A stretch of DNA of 64,000 bases from Phoronis australis (GCA_002633005.1 NMRA01000495.1:160837-224836), one strand, 5' to 3'. Shown: positions 48,760-58,302, counted from the first letter of the stretch. Made by a program: numbers and translations. The notes: a model not told the origin generated them from the sequence alone.

Positions 48760-48990
48760 GGCTGTGTTCCGTAGTCATGAGAAAATCACCAAAAGGTGAA
48801 ACGAGAATGTTTCGCGAGCATGCTAGGAAGTTAGCCACTAAGGTGATTGGTCGGTGAGGTTGGAATGTTGAATTATGGGATAGAATTCACTCATTCCATT
48901 CCACAAGTGAAGAAATCTCACCAGAGTGTCTTAGGTCTAAGGAACACAATCCTGAGTTTGAATGGCACAGCGGTTTTCAGTAGAAAAGCC
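48760..48990 (+). repeat. Dispersed repeat family C, copy 3
   Basis: AAAGGTGAAACGAGAATGTT, TCGCGAGCATG, then GGTTGGAATGTTGAATTATG + GGATAGAATTCACTC. It is the best-preserved copy. Confidence 0.5.
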
Positions 48991-49215
48991 CACGGGCATT
49001 TCATCGGGTGGGCTTATCTACAGAAAGTCCCGGTATTGGTTAGCACACTACGAGGCTATAGAACTAAGGGCCTATTTCCTTCCTGTATTAGGTCTCAGCA
49101 GGAGTGCGTGAAAGGAAGTGAACGTGCAGATTGGTTAAAGCCCCTCATGGGAGAAAGGCCCAGGAGAGATGTTGTTACGGTCGTAGCAAAAATAATGAAA
49201 TAAAATGAATGTTAC

Positions 49216-49368
49216 CTGAGTGGGCGACGTCTCTGGAGCAGTAGTTACCGACAGTGTTGTAGTACCATCTGTTGTCATCAGTGAAGGATTAGAGGTGGCA
49301 AGTGGGTTCCCTGAGTTATCGGGGGGAGATGTAATGTCGATATTAGCAGATGCGCTGGCAAGCAAGGT
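49216..49368 (-). CDS. EGF gene exon 5: Ser/Thr-rich mucin-like linker
   Basis: A 51-codon phase 0-0 exon, Thr/Ser/Pro-rich (contains TTDGTTTLSVTTAPETSPT) with no Cys. Acceptor TTTGTAG, donor CTCAG|GTAACA. It continues the spacer of exon 4. Both linker exons are symmetric, so either could be skipped without frameshift, a usual route to spacer-length isoforms. Confidence 0.8.
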
Positions 49369-49499
49369 CTACAAATAATGAAAGAATATTATAAATTATG
49401 CATGTAACTAAACAGTGGCACTAAAATATTAATGAGGCAATATTTGAAATAGATGCTCAAGAGGGTTTTTTTTTGAAATGCGTCCGCGACAACAATGCA

Positions 49500-51100
49500 A
49501 AGAGTGTGCTTCTAGAGGTGTTAATTAGTATCAAAAATAGACACTAGGTGGTGCAGAAAATGTCAAATCCATCCCAAAATGGATAGATGCTATCGCCATC
49601 ATAACAGAAACTTGTTTACCGCATTTCAACAAAAACTGTCACAAAACTCAGAATGTATATTAATACAGAATGTAAAAACTAAAATTGACACTAGGAGGTA
49701 CAGCAGTAATTAAAGCCGTCCAAAAGCCGTAAGTAGCTGTAGTCACATTGATAATTCTTGCAAAATTTCACAAAGACTCTTCAAAGAAGTGAGGAGATAC
49801 GACAGAGGAAGCGTCACAGTTGTCAAATCTGTCCACAAATCAACATCTTCTTATCAGGAACAAAAAAAATCGCACTAGAAAATAAAAATGGCCACTAGGT
49901 GATGCAAAAATACATCAAATCCATACAAAAATGGAAGACTATTATGGTCATCTCCTTAATAGAAACTTATTTTCTGATTATCACAAAAAAACAAACAATG
50001 AACTCCGAAAATACTGACTGAGGCAAACCTAAACAACTAAAACTGCCACTAGGCGACACAGTCAGTGGTAGTCGAAAGGGTCTGAAACACATCATAAAAT
50101 GTTGTGAGCTCCATAGGAACACGTCTGCCAAATTTCACGAAGATCCTAAAAAGGTTGAGGAGACACAGCTGCACATGAAAAAAAAACACTAAGGGGCGCC
50201 AAAGTAATGAAACCCATCTGAATATCAACGTCAACCGTAGTGTTCTGATCAGGAACGCATCTGCCTAATTTTCACAATGATCCTCCAAGTAGTTTGGCGG
50301 ATAGAAAGGCAGACGCACAAAATGGATTCGAAACTGCTAAAAATTCCCACTAGGAGGCATACAATACAAAAAATCTATCTGAAAATGGAAAGGCATTGTC
50401 ATCACCTTAATAGAAACCTATTTGACAAGTTTCATGAAAATCCATCAATGATTTCCAAAGATACACTGTAAAACGTAACTAGGGGCACACCAATTATTGT
50501 ATTGGGCTGAAACTCGTCACCATCTGTTGTCCATAGAAACACATCTGCCAAATTTCACAAAGTTCTTGCAAAGTGTAAAGGAGATACAGCCATGATACAA
50601 AATGAAAGAAAATGTCCACTGGGGCGGCAGAGTACTCGAACACACCCAAAAATCGACATCAATTGCGGTATCCTCATCAGAAACACACCAGCCAATTTTC
50701 ATAATGATCCTTCCAGTGGTTTGACAGATAAGAAAGGTGGACACCAAAAATGAACTTGAAAATTTAAAAAACGGACACTAGGTGGATCGTCAAAGACATC
50801 AGAAAATGTAAAGGTGTCATCGCCTTCATAATAGAAACCTATTTGTCAAATTCAAGAATTACGAAGATACAGAAGCAACCGCAAAAAAATAAAATTGCCA
50901 CTAGGGGGCATAGCGGTAGTCCGATTTGTCCGAAAGTCGGCGTCATCCGTCGTCAGCTTCATAGGAACACACCTGCCCAATCTCATTTAGATCATGTAAA
51001 GGGTTTAGGAGACACAGCAGTGGATGCCGGATGCCTTGACGTCCAGACAGAGATGATGGCAATATGCACCTGCATAAAAATATGCGGGTGCATAAATGCA
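49500..51100 (+). mobile_element. Tandem-core dispersed element, copy 3 (about 10 units)
   Basis: Cores at about 49545, 49690, 49893, 50047, 50190, 50347, 50476, 50617, 50775 and 50898, spaced about 130-200 bp, each like GCCACTAGGGGGCATAGCGG followed by a CCGA-CC-TCC-AAA box. The 3' end GACAGAGATGATGGCAATAT leads to a hairpin (TGCACCTGCATA...TATGCGGGTGCA). Tandem cores plus a 3' hairpin recall Helitron-like elements of bivalves. The family assignment is tentative. Confidence 0.75.
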
Positions 51101-51115
51101 TATACATTGACTCAC

Positions 51116-51307
51116 ATTCTCAATGCTCTTTTTCCCACCAGAGGTCACCACTCTGCTGTCAGTAATTACATCTGATTGGGTGGTTGCTGCTGCAGTTGTG
51201 CCAACAGAGACCTCTGTGGTGGCTGGTTCACGTGATTCTGTAGTTACACGAGCTTGTGTTGTAGATTCAGCACTTGGTGATGAAGTAACTGTTGTTGACT
51301 CTTGGTT
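51116..51307 (-). CDS. EGF gene exon 4: Ser/Thr-rich mucin-like linker
   Basis: A 64-codon phase 0-0 exon, almost all Thr, Ser, Val, Glu and Ala (starts NQESTTVTSSPSAESTT). It has no cysteine, as expected for an O-glycosylated spacer. Acceptor CTTAG, donor GAAT|GTGAGT. The donor is only about 15 bp from the end of a large intronic repeat element at 49500-51100. The plus-strand reading of the same bases is a shadow frame. Confidence 0.8.
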
Positions 51308-51887
51308 CTAAGGAATATGCCGTATTTTAACATCAACAACATGCTGCAAATCTAACAACAAATAGAGATCAAAAACATCTAGAATGAATATTTCCACGTT
51401 CATTTAGTAATTATCCAACAAAGCAAAAGGAACAGAGAAACATTTTTTACTTTTCAAGTACATCAGATAAAAGCCATTACTCTCAATTTTGTTAAGGCTA
51501 TAGTCAGCCTTACATCGACAAGTAAAAGAATTAAAGTAAGATAAAATAAGAAATTAGAAACATTTTCTTAGGTCAAAAATAACACCTGTGAGCTTTAATC
51601 CAAATACAGCATAACCATAGAAGACTAGATGTCATTGAGTTAACTTGCCTTATTTCACAGCTAACTGACTTGCCACTAAATCAATATTTAAACTGCTGAC
51701 ACTCGCCATTGTGTGAAATGGGATGTCCCAAAGGAATAGCCACATTACCAACGAATATAACTTAAATGCAATACATCACTCAACGAGGAGACAAGCAGAT
51801 AATAACATAACACGTCTTCGGTAACCTTTGACAACAGTGGCTCCACTTCAAAACATAGTTCAACATGGTGATGTTCACCCCACCTAC

Positions 51888-52066
51888 CGTAGTTAACCGT
51901 TCGCTTGTCTTGTCCAGTGTAGTGGCTGAAGCTTTAAACTGGCAGTTATTTCCACTGGTGCCAGCTGGACACGTGCACATATAGTAGGCTACGGTGATCC
52001 TGTCACGACGACTGAACGCTTCACACGAACCGCCATTCAGACATGGTTGACTGTGGCAGGAGTCGA
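51888..52066 (-). CDS. EGF gene exon 3: EGF repeat 1
   Basis: Encodes one complete EGF repeat (starts VDSCHSQPCLNGGSC, ends CPAGTSGNNC) followed by a short Ser/Thr-containing tail. C-H-S-Q-P-C matches the O-glucose consensus and GGSC the O-fucose site. Acceptor TTTTCAG, donor TACG|GTAGGT. It enters in phase 1 and leaves in phase 0, switching into the phase-0 linker exons that follow. Confidence 0.92.
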
Positions 52067-52761
52067 CTGAAAAAGATGCAAAGCTAGATAGCGTTTGAGG
52101 TGCACAGACTTCCAAAATTAATGGTGTGTAATAACAAGTGTCAGCTGGGCGGAGCCTAAACGCAATTACTACCTATAATGATAAGAATAATGACCAGTAT
52201 TCCATAAGAGGTCAGTGACCACTCGCCACTATGGCAAAAGAAACACTTCATTCACAATTACCATATAAATATTAAAGAAGCATTTAAATGATAAAAATGG
52301 ACTCGAAACACTTCCTTATATTCGGTTTCTGCCAATAGGAATGTCCACTTTCCGATATAGCAGGGACGTGATGAAATATGCCTCGTCGCAGGACAGCACT
52401 TTGGAAACTGTGTCAAGCATTTAAGGATTCAGTTTTAAGGTAAACAATTATCATTAATAATTTACTAAAGACCATTTTCTAAGTGTATAAAATGATAGTC
52501 ATTTGGCTATGGGAGAAATCATGAATGCAATGTCTTGCCAAAATAAACAGAATTTTTAAGTATTTTAAAACAATCTATGAGATTTTCAGAACAAGCAAAC
52601 CGTTACCGAAAATACACACATAGCCATACTTCTTGAAAATTTTCAGAAAATAAGTTCATCGGCATACTTTTGGTTGACCCTATTTTGGGAAATTACCGGT
52701 GCTGCAGTAATTTTAAAAATTTGACAGTGAATAAGAAGGAAACGTCAACTTAAATTCTTAC

Positions 52762-52929
52762 CAGGCTGAAGTCCCATGACACTGTTACATGTAGCGTTAG
52801 ACTCATCTGAGCCTCCAGGGCAGTCAACCTTACCATCACACACCCAGTCACACATTGTGCAATCAGTGACAACAGGGTGACCACAGGACATCTGGCAGAT
52901 GAACGAGTTGTCTGGACATCCATCCATAA
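52762..52929 (-). CDS. EGF gene exon 2: LDL-receptor class A module
   Basis: Encodes a cysteine-rich module with spaced Cys residues, starting MDGCPDNSF and ending in the acidic calcium-cage motif DGKVDCPGGSDESNATC, the hallmark of LDLa repeats (D-x-x-x-D-C-x-x-x-S-D-E). Acceptor CACTAG, donor CCTG|GTAAGA, phases 1 to 1. LDLa modules bind calcium and mediate ligand contacts in receptors and matrix proteins. A single LDLa at the N-terminus is unusual for Crumbs or Eyes-shut type proteins. Confidence 0.9.
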
Positions 52930-53415
52930 CTAGTGGAAGATAAGAGATCTATTTCTAGACACTATTAAATTGGTAAAAAATGAAGTTAAAACTTTTTATT
53001 TATGCCATTTATCATGGTCTTATCTTGCTCCTTGCCGAGTCAAGAAAAACTGATCTCTGAGCTCCAGAAGAACTGTCAGTTTGTTATTTTTTTTAGATCA
53101 AGGTAACAAAATTTTACGAGCTTGGTCTAAGGAAATAACAGACTACAAGTTCTTTGCAAGACCAAAACCATTTCTCATCTGAGTAAGGAACAAGTTGAGA
53201 CCAATTTTGTAGTGGTAAGTGGTCTAAAACAGGTTTATTGCTGTTTCAAGTACTTCTAAAACAGACCGTAACTGAATTGGTTTCCTTTAACCACACCAAT
53301 AGCAGTGAGTCAGGATAATTCAACTATGGGACACAATAGACACCATGTACTATACAATTCCAATCATAGTGATATATTATTACATAAATTATTACATACA
53401 TTGACACTACAAATT

Positions 53416-53640
53416 AACCAATGGAGACTACAAGTAAGCACCTTGACTACAGTTAATTGTAACCAATGGAGACTACAAGTAAGTACCTTGACTACAGTTA
53501 ATTGTAACCAATGGAGACTACAAGTAAGCACCTTGACTACAGTTAATTGTAACCAATGGAGACTACAAGTAAGCACCTTGACTACAGTTAATTGTAACCA
53601 ATGGAGACTACAAGTAAGCACCTTGACTACAGTTAATTGT
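53416..53640. repeat. 45-bp minisatellite, 5 copies
   Basis: Five head-to-tail units of AACCAATGGAGACTACAAGT + 25 bp, differing by a single base in one unit. It lies in EGF-gene intron 1. ORFs through it are repeat artefacts. Confidence 0.97.
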
Positions 53641-53679
53641 AATTAGCACAGATAAAACAGTGATATTACATAAGACTGT

Positions 53680-53935
53680 TGATGTCAGAGCGAGACCAAT
53701 TAAAAAAGTAATGCTAAATTGGTAGTTAGCTGTTTGGCTCATCACTCCATCATGGGAGCTCATTGTGAACTGTTGGACGATACCTCTCATATAAACTATA
53801 AGTGAAGAAGGGAGTAAAACGTATGTAGAAACTTTTGCTGCGACCGAGACTTGAATCGGCGTTGACCGTGCGATACTAGTAACCGAGCATCCAAACCATT
53901 CATTCAAGAGGCAACTGCCACTTGACAAATAATTT
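53680..53935 (-). repeat. tRNA-like sequence in EGF-gene intron 1
   Basis: Minus strand: GAATGAATGGTTTGGATGCT and, about 30 bp on, CCGATTCAAGTCTCGG, which can form a T-arm-like stem. Probably a diverged tRNA-derived SINE. No acceptor stem is seen. Confidence 0.35.
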
Positions 53936-54071
53936 AGGGAGGCTTTTTATTGCTGTACATCACACTCGGAAGTCACTTGTCATAACACGTAATTATGCCA
54001 TTATATTGGAATATAGATGTGTCGCAAGTGTAGCAAGGTTCCCAATCTCGCCATTACAAGACACTCGCATT

Positions 54072-54143
54072 AACCTGCTGCTTGACATTTGATCAGGGTC
54101 TGACAGTGAATGACCCCGATCAAAGGTCAAACAGCAGCCTGTT
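54072..54143. repeat. About 30-bp-arm hairpin with 11-bp loop
   Basis: 54072-54100 (CCTGCTGCTTGAC...GGGTC) pairs with 54112-54143 (GACCC...GTCAAACAGCAG) with about four mismatches and a bulge. A stem of this size resembles a microRNA precursor, but that is not shown. Confidence 0.7.
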
Positions 54144-54319
54144 ACAGTGATCTACACGTGCCACATACTAGTAGTATCAAGATTGCAAACCTCACCCGAT
54201 CCAGCGCATCTATATCTATGAGTAACGGTGTATGTATTTCTCCCTCCCATCTTTACTATACAAGAGCAATGTTCTAACAGATAATTCAAATATAACTATA
54301 TCAATTGAAATCTTATCTT

Positions 54320-54947
54320 CCTCTCAAAGCTCTCAAGTTAATATGTAATTCCCTTGGCCTCATTCACTTAAACTACGGCATTGCAACTTGGGGTTTTAGC
54401 AACACTAAGAAACTCCAGACAGTCCAGAAGAGAATCCTTAAGAATATATCAAATTCACACTCTGCCCACACGTAAGGAACTTCACCTCCCTCTACTTCAA
54501 GACATCTTTAAAATCTCACAACAAAATTTACTTCAGCTTCCTAAGTATTTTTACGCTAACAAAAACTTCTGTAGTAACCCCATCCAATATAAACCAACCA
54601 GACACATTAAAACTCCTACATACCAAAATCAATACTTAGCTGCTATTCCGACAATACAACCCAAAATTTTAATTCCCCCGTCCAACAAATTGTCATCAAG
54701 AGCCTATATCAGATTTGAAATTCCTCACCTTTTAAACAACAACGAAATATCAGTCTCTGCTTTAAATATAATAAAAACACACTCTTTGCAAGCATTTTCC
54801 AGGTCCTTAACCAATTTTGTAATTAGCAACTATGATCCAATCTGTCATATTTCCAATTGCTTCACATGTAACAGTATCTACCGTAAATGCGTTCACAGTG
54901 CCAGTCTATTGCTTGGTTCCTGGCGTGTGGGCCATTTTCAGCGCTAA
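54320..54947 (+). pseudogene. LINE reverse-transcriptase C-terminal remnant
   Basis: Translation gives LNYGIATWGFSNTKKLQTVQ and QKRILKNISNSHSAHT, the motif that follows the catalytic RT core in Jockey/CR1-like LINEs (L-x-Y-G-I-x-x-W-G, K-L-Q-x-x-Q-K/R). A stop near 54474 and a frameshift follow, then KELHLPLLQDIFKIS continues in another frame to about 54947. It is a dead 5'-truncated copy. The 188-codon frame is therefore not an independent gene. Confidence 0.75.
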
Positions 54948-54949
54948 TT

Positions 54950-55170
54950 CACTTTCTGTTCTTAAGTATATCTCATAATTCTGTATTTTCCACTTTTGGG
55001 TTATTCACTTATTCCTACTGATTATTATATTTACTTATTTTTGCATAGGGGACCTTCTTACTGGCGGTCGAAAACCTTTAGAAGGCCTCCCAATTTAAAT
55101 CACATTTATCTAATCATTGAATTGTCTTAATGTAAAAAAGTGTTTCTTTCTCTCTCTCTCTCCCTCTCTC
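54950..55170 (+). repeat. LINE 3' end with (TC)n tail
   Basis: The 3' region GGGGACCTTCTTA...GAAGGCCTCCCAATTTAAAT ends in a (TC)n microsatellite at 55146-55170. The same tail recurs at 57586-57690 and 57890-58022, so this LINE family ends in a pyrimidine microsatellite. Confidence 0.7.
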
Positions 55171-55254
55171 TAACAATTAAGCTCCCAAACGTTGCAATGA
55201 ACTCAATGAGACACTGGCCGTGGACTGAGTTGAAACAACGATCAAATTACTTAC

Positions 55255-55381
55255 ACTGACATTTAACGACCGCGATGTGTATAACTGTAGCGTACAGAAG
55301 TACGGATACAGAAAACAAAATGAGACTATGAGTGTGACAATGTTTTGAATATGGCGCTTCTTGGGCTCCAAATAACGTCAT
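55255..55381 (-). CDS. EGF gene exon 1: N-terminal signal peptide or anchor (copy A)
   Basis: An ATG at 55381-55379 opens a 42-codon exon starting MTLFGAQEAP. It has a hydrophobic run at about residues 19-37 (SLILFSVSVLLYATVIHIAV) followed by VKCQ, which fits a signal peptide or signal anchor. The donor is CAGT|GTAAGT. It leaves phase 1 and joins exactly to the LDLa exon (T|TT ATG GAT). A longer open frame here that needs a TTG start is the wrong frame, because it would not join exon 2 in frame. Between the two copies of this exon, two of three differences are synonymous in this frame, which supports it. Confidence 0.75.
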
Positions 55382-56515
55382 TGTTCCGTAATTTTAACAC
55401 TTATTAACCGTCACACAAGATAGTTATTATGAGCCTTCTTGCGGCTAGACGGGTTGAAGCAGACCACATAGCCAACAAACGCGATTTTTGCCGTTCAACT
55501 TCGTCAGCATCGTCAAAAGTTTACATCGCGACTTCTCCATTCAGCTGTTCGGTTGCGCATCGGTTGCTGCCGAAGTAAATGCAGCGCTCCCTGTCGCTCG
55601 GATGAGGTCATCGGTTTCCAGGTGTGTCAAAAATGAATAAAGTGCTATAACCCTAGAATATTCTCATATAACAAAAAAAAATAGAAATACGTCAAAATAC
55701 TGCAATAATCTGGTTCAATTTTGACTTTTCTTCAATTTGTCTTGACGTTACATCGCAAAGGTCGAACCGAAACCTTTTATTTTGTGTTCAGAGCGACACA
55801 CTTTGGTCACGCTTCAAGGTAAAGTGTTGGAGGCTGGTCTCCGAACAAGTGAAATGAAGGTTTGTACTTCATGGTCGACACAATGTTTGGAAGTCCTTGA
55901 TTTAGTTTACCAGTTTCATCCACTGAATAACATGTGTTGAGCCGCGTAGATGTTTCTAGGGTTTTATCATTTCGCAGAGACGTGCAGTAGCCAGCTAGCT
56001 GTAACCCCTCACCCTCGGTTGGCCGGTTAGGCCAGGGGCTTACAGCCGCTTACATGTTACACTGTTCCCATCGCTTTCTTAACGAATTTCGTTCTGTGTA
56101 TTTTAAACGGGGAAAATTAGGTCACTGATTAAGAGTTTTTACCTCGTCAAAAATACATTCCATACTTAAAACTATCACTTAGAAAGGCGCTTACTTTCTT
56201 TTCTGAAGTCTTCAGTGTTCCTTTCTACTACTTCCACATATGATCATATCTTCGTTTGACGAAGCTTAGTTACGAGAATTAAGGTGACTTTGGTGAAGAA
56301 TTCCAACTCCACTTTTTTGGTCACCGATAATCACAGAGTATTTCAACTGAGGCACTGAGTTAGGCAAAGTCTAGTGCGAGACTGAGCGAAGGGCGTGATG
56401 CTAGCGCGTGACACTTGCAAAACAGCATGGGAAGGTATCAAGTGAAATTCGTAAGATTGGTGTCCCGTGGAGTTTTTATTTCTCAGCGTGCGTGATTTCA
56501 TATAACTTCCTCAAA
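55382..56515. promoter_or_regulatory. Shared divergent 5' region of the EGF gene and ATPAF1 (copy A)
   Basis: About 1.1 kb separates the minus-strand EGF-gene ATG from the tentative plus-strand ATPAF1 ATG. I see no ORF and no clear TATA box. The arrangement allows a bidirectional promoter, but no specific factor site is claimed. Confidence 0.4.
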
Positions 56516-56554
56516 ATGGCAACTGGTAGGAGAAACTCGAGCAAACCGCGACAG
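56516..56554 (+). CDS. ATPAF1: Possible first coding exon of ATPAF1 (copy A)
   Basis: ATG followed by 12 codons (MATGRRNSSKPRQ, basic, Ser-rich) ending CAG|GTTTTC. It would join the next exon in phase 0. The donor is weak (T at +3). Translation may instead start at the ATG at 56803 in the next exon, so this exon is tentative. Confidence 0.35.
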
Positions 56555-56793
56555 GTTTTCATCGATTTGTTCAAATTATCTTGACTGAATCATCTCCAGA
56601 CTTATGGCATGTGTTAATTATAACTCCATGTGCATATGTGCATATATGCATGTTTCATTTGCTTTTATTTCTTGTATTTTGAAATTCGTAACATTTTGTG
56701 GGGATGTACTATCACCCCTGTATGCCTGCTGCTTACAGTCAGCAGTGAAAGCTTTGCAGTTATGCACCCATCACAAACCTTTTCTATTTGCAG

Positions 56794-56993
56794 GCTGCAA
56801 GGATGCTTCATCTTGCACTGTGTCAACTCAAGCAATGTCAGTTGATGACTCGGATTACAACATGTTCAGTGCCTGGACAGCTCTGTTCACAGTTCAACAG
56901 ACACATGAGTAAAGCAGCTGAGGACGTCGGCAAGGAGCTGAACGACAACCCGTTCCTCGATAAATACCTGTCCAAGATACAAAGTCTTAAAGA
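56794..56993 (+). CDS. ATPAF1: ATPAF1 N-terminal exon (copy A)
   Basis: Acceptor TTTGCAG. The exon encodes a basic, hydroxylated leader (ARMLHLALCQLKQCQLMTR...) suited to mitochondrial import, then KELNDNPFLDKYLSKIQSLK. The latter matches the NPF-x-D-K/R-Y-x-x-K-I-Q-x-L motif that starts conserved ATPAF1 (ATP11) sequence. The donor AAAGA|GTGCGT leaves phase 2 and joins 61605 to give KETSPEEYNTKLEE. ATP11 binds free F1 beta subunits in the mitochondrial matrix during ATP synthase assembly. A second copy lies at 60342-60541. Confidence 0.75.
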
Positions 56994-57202
56994 GTGCGTT
57001 TAGCCATGGGTTATTGTACATGAACCACCGATTCTGTGTGTTCTCAATGCACGAGATCTGTGATGTTGCAGACAAACCACAACATCTGTACTACTGGTGC
57101 CACCTGCTCAGTTAGCTAGAACTGATAATTTTTGTTGCGTCGTTAGAGCTTGAAATTTACAATTTCATTTCCCGAGCTATTGCCAAAAATATTCACGATA
57201 AA

Positions 57203-57487
57203 ATGAATTACTGTACGATCTATATAATGCAGCATAGTTTTTGCAATTTTATAAAAATACCAACTGATAATGGAACCACAGTGAGGCGGCATTGGCACAT
57301 ATCATTGAACTCATTTTGGCTAGAGCTGATGGACTATTTTATTAGTGACGGATTTTATGACTTAGAATTCACACGTGAATTCTTGGCACCCTGGCAGGTA
57401 GTCTACACACTGTTGTGGTTTCAGCCAGGTGTTCAGGTTCAAGTAAATGCAACATCGCAAGGTCAGTTCTTTGCGCCCACGGTGTAG
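57203..57487 (+). other. Open frame in an ATPAF1 intron (copy A), unknown origin
   Basis: A 94-codon ORF (contains RRHWHISLNSFWLELMDYF) that is also open at 60748-61032 with very few changes. There are no flanking splice signals of note and no recognised family. It could be old transposon sequence or chance. A gene is not claimed. Confidence 0.2.
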
Positions 57488-57585
57488 GGGTACATGTTGA
57501 AAGATTCAAGTGCAGTATTTGGGTGAATAGTTTGGTCCAAACTTTCTGGACGTGCTTCATTTTTGTGCAAGTTATGTGCCTAGCN

Positions 57586-57690
57586 ATTACCTTTAGAAGG
57601 CCTCCTAATTGAAATCAAATTTTAATCTATGTATTATTATTATGTACTGTAAATAAAAGCGTTTTCTCTCTCTCTCTCTCTCTTCTCTCT
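57586..57690 (+). repeat. Second, diverged LINE 3' tail after the single N
   Basis: AGAAGGCCTCCTAATTGAAATC then a (TC)n run, related to but clearly diverged from the tails at 55080 and 57900. It separates copy A from copy B of the promoter duplication. Confidence 0.6.
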
Positions 57691-58175
57691 CTCATATTTC
57701 CAATTGCTTCACATGTAACAGTATCTACATGCGTTCACAGTGCCAGTCTATTTCTTGGTTCCTGGCGTGTGGGCCATTTTCAGCACTAATTCACTTTCTG
57801 TTCTTAAGTATATCTCATAATTCTGTATTTTCCTCTTTTGTGTTATTCACTTATTCCTACTGATTTTTATTTATATTCTACTTATTTATTTTTGTATAGG
57901 GGACCTTCTTAATGGCGGTCGAAAACCTTAAGAAGGCCTCCCAATTTAAATCGCATTTATCTAATCATTGTATTATGTCTTAATGTAAATAAAAGTGTTT
58001 CTTTCTCTCTCTCTCTCCCTCTAACAATTAAGTTCCCAAACGCTGCAATGAACTCAATGAGACACTGGCCGTGGACAGTCGTGGACTGAGTTGAAACATA
58101 GCAGGTTTGATTGTGTCTTGATGCTGATCCTTAGGTATTAGTTTTCTGTGCAAATACAACGATCAAATTACTTAC

Positions 58176-58302
58176 ACTGACATTTAACGACCGCGATGGG
58201 TATGACTGTCGCGTACAGAAGTACGGATACAGAAAACAAAATGAGACTATGAGTGTGACAATGTTTTGAATATGGCGCTTCTTGGGCTCCAAATAACGTC
58301 AT
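58176..58302 (-). CDS. EGF gene exon 1, second copy (copy B)
   Basis: Same 127-bp exon as at 55255-55381, with three base differences: two synonymous (Ala, Val) and one His-to-Pro. The ATG and the GTAAGT donor are intact. It lies in the duplicated block that ends at the single N at 57585, so it is probably the other allele rather than a second exon 1. After the donor the two copies differ by an indel of about 60 bp, as expected for intron. Confidence 0.6.

Larger units (their letters stand above)
44852..49215. other. EGF-gene intron 5
   Basis: About 4.4 kb of AT-rich sequence with the 65-bp tandem repeat (45528-45805), repeat E and repeat family C copy 3. No exon was recognised. A symmetric phase 0-0 linker exon could be missed because such exons are low-complexity. 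Confidence 0.6.
118..55381 (-). other. Multi-EGF / laminin-G mosaic gene, overall span (34 coding exons in window, 3' end missing)
   Basis: The gene was reconstructed by hand from minus-strand GT-AG junctions. All 33 junctions keep frame and most introns are phase 1, as is usual for shuffled extracellular modules. The exons give about 2,295 codons: signal or anchor segment, LDLa, EGF 1, Ser/Thr-rich linker, EGF 2-43, LamG 1, EGF 44-45, LamG 2. About 17 of the 45 EGF units carry C1-x-S-x-P-C2, the known Notch-type O-glucosylation consensus. Some (for example those starting NIDDC or NINEC) have the calcium-binding start. Expected role: extracellular adhesion, polarity or matrix protein. Crumbs and Eyes-shut share EGF arrays plus alternating LamG domains but normally lack the LDLa. 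The C-terminus lies outside the window, so a membrane span with a cytoplasmic tail cannot be tested. Confidence 0.93.
54843..57583. repeat. Duplicated ATPAF1/EGF promoter block, copy A
   Basis: Matches 57691-61128 apart from substitutions, small indels and a 630-bp insertion in copy B. It contains EGF exon 1, the intergenic region and ATPAF1 exons 1-2. It stops at the single N at 57585. Confidence 0.93.

Noticed and set aside
53305-53646. Repetitive protein-coding frames over the 45-bp repeat, or a CRISPR-like array
   Set aside because: A unit length divisible by three keeps all frames open. Units are contiguous with no spacers, so it is a minisatellite.
54381-54947. 188-codon plus-strand ORF as an independent gene
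   Set aside because: It overlaps and continues a frameshifted LINE RT C-terminal remnant. Its start is only the out-of-frame entry into that remnant.
55177-55371. Minus-strand frame starting at a TTG (EPKKRHIQ...) as a signal-peptide exon
   Set aside because: It needs a TTG start and its donor leaves phase 0, which does not fit exon 2. The ATG frame at 55381 fits exactly.
56604-56912. 102-codon plus-strand frame over the ATPAF1 exon
   Set aside because: A different frame from the one giving NPFLDKYLSKIQ. It stops inside the conserved exon.
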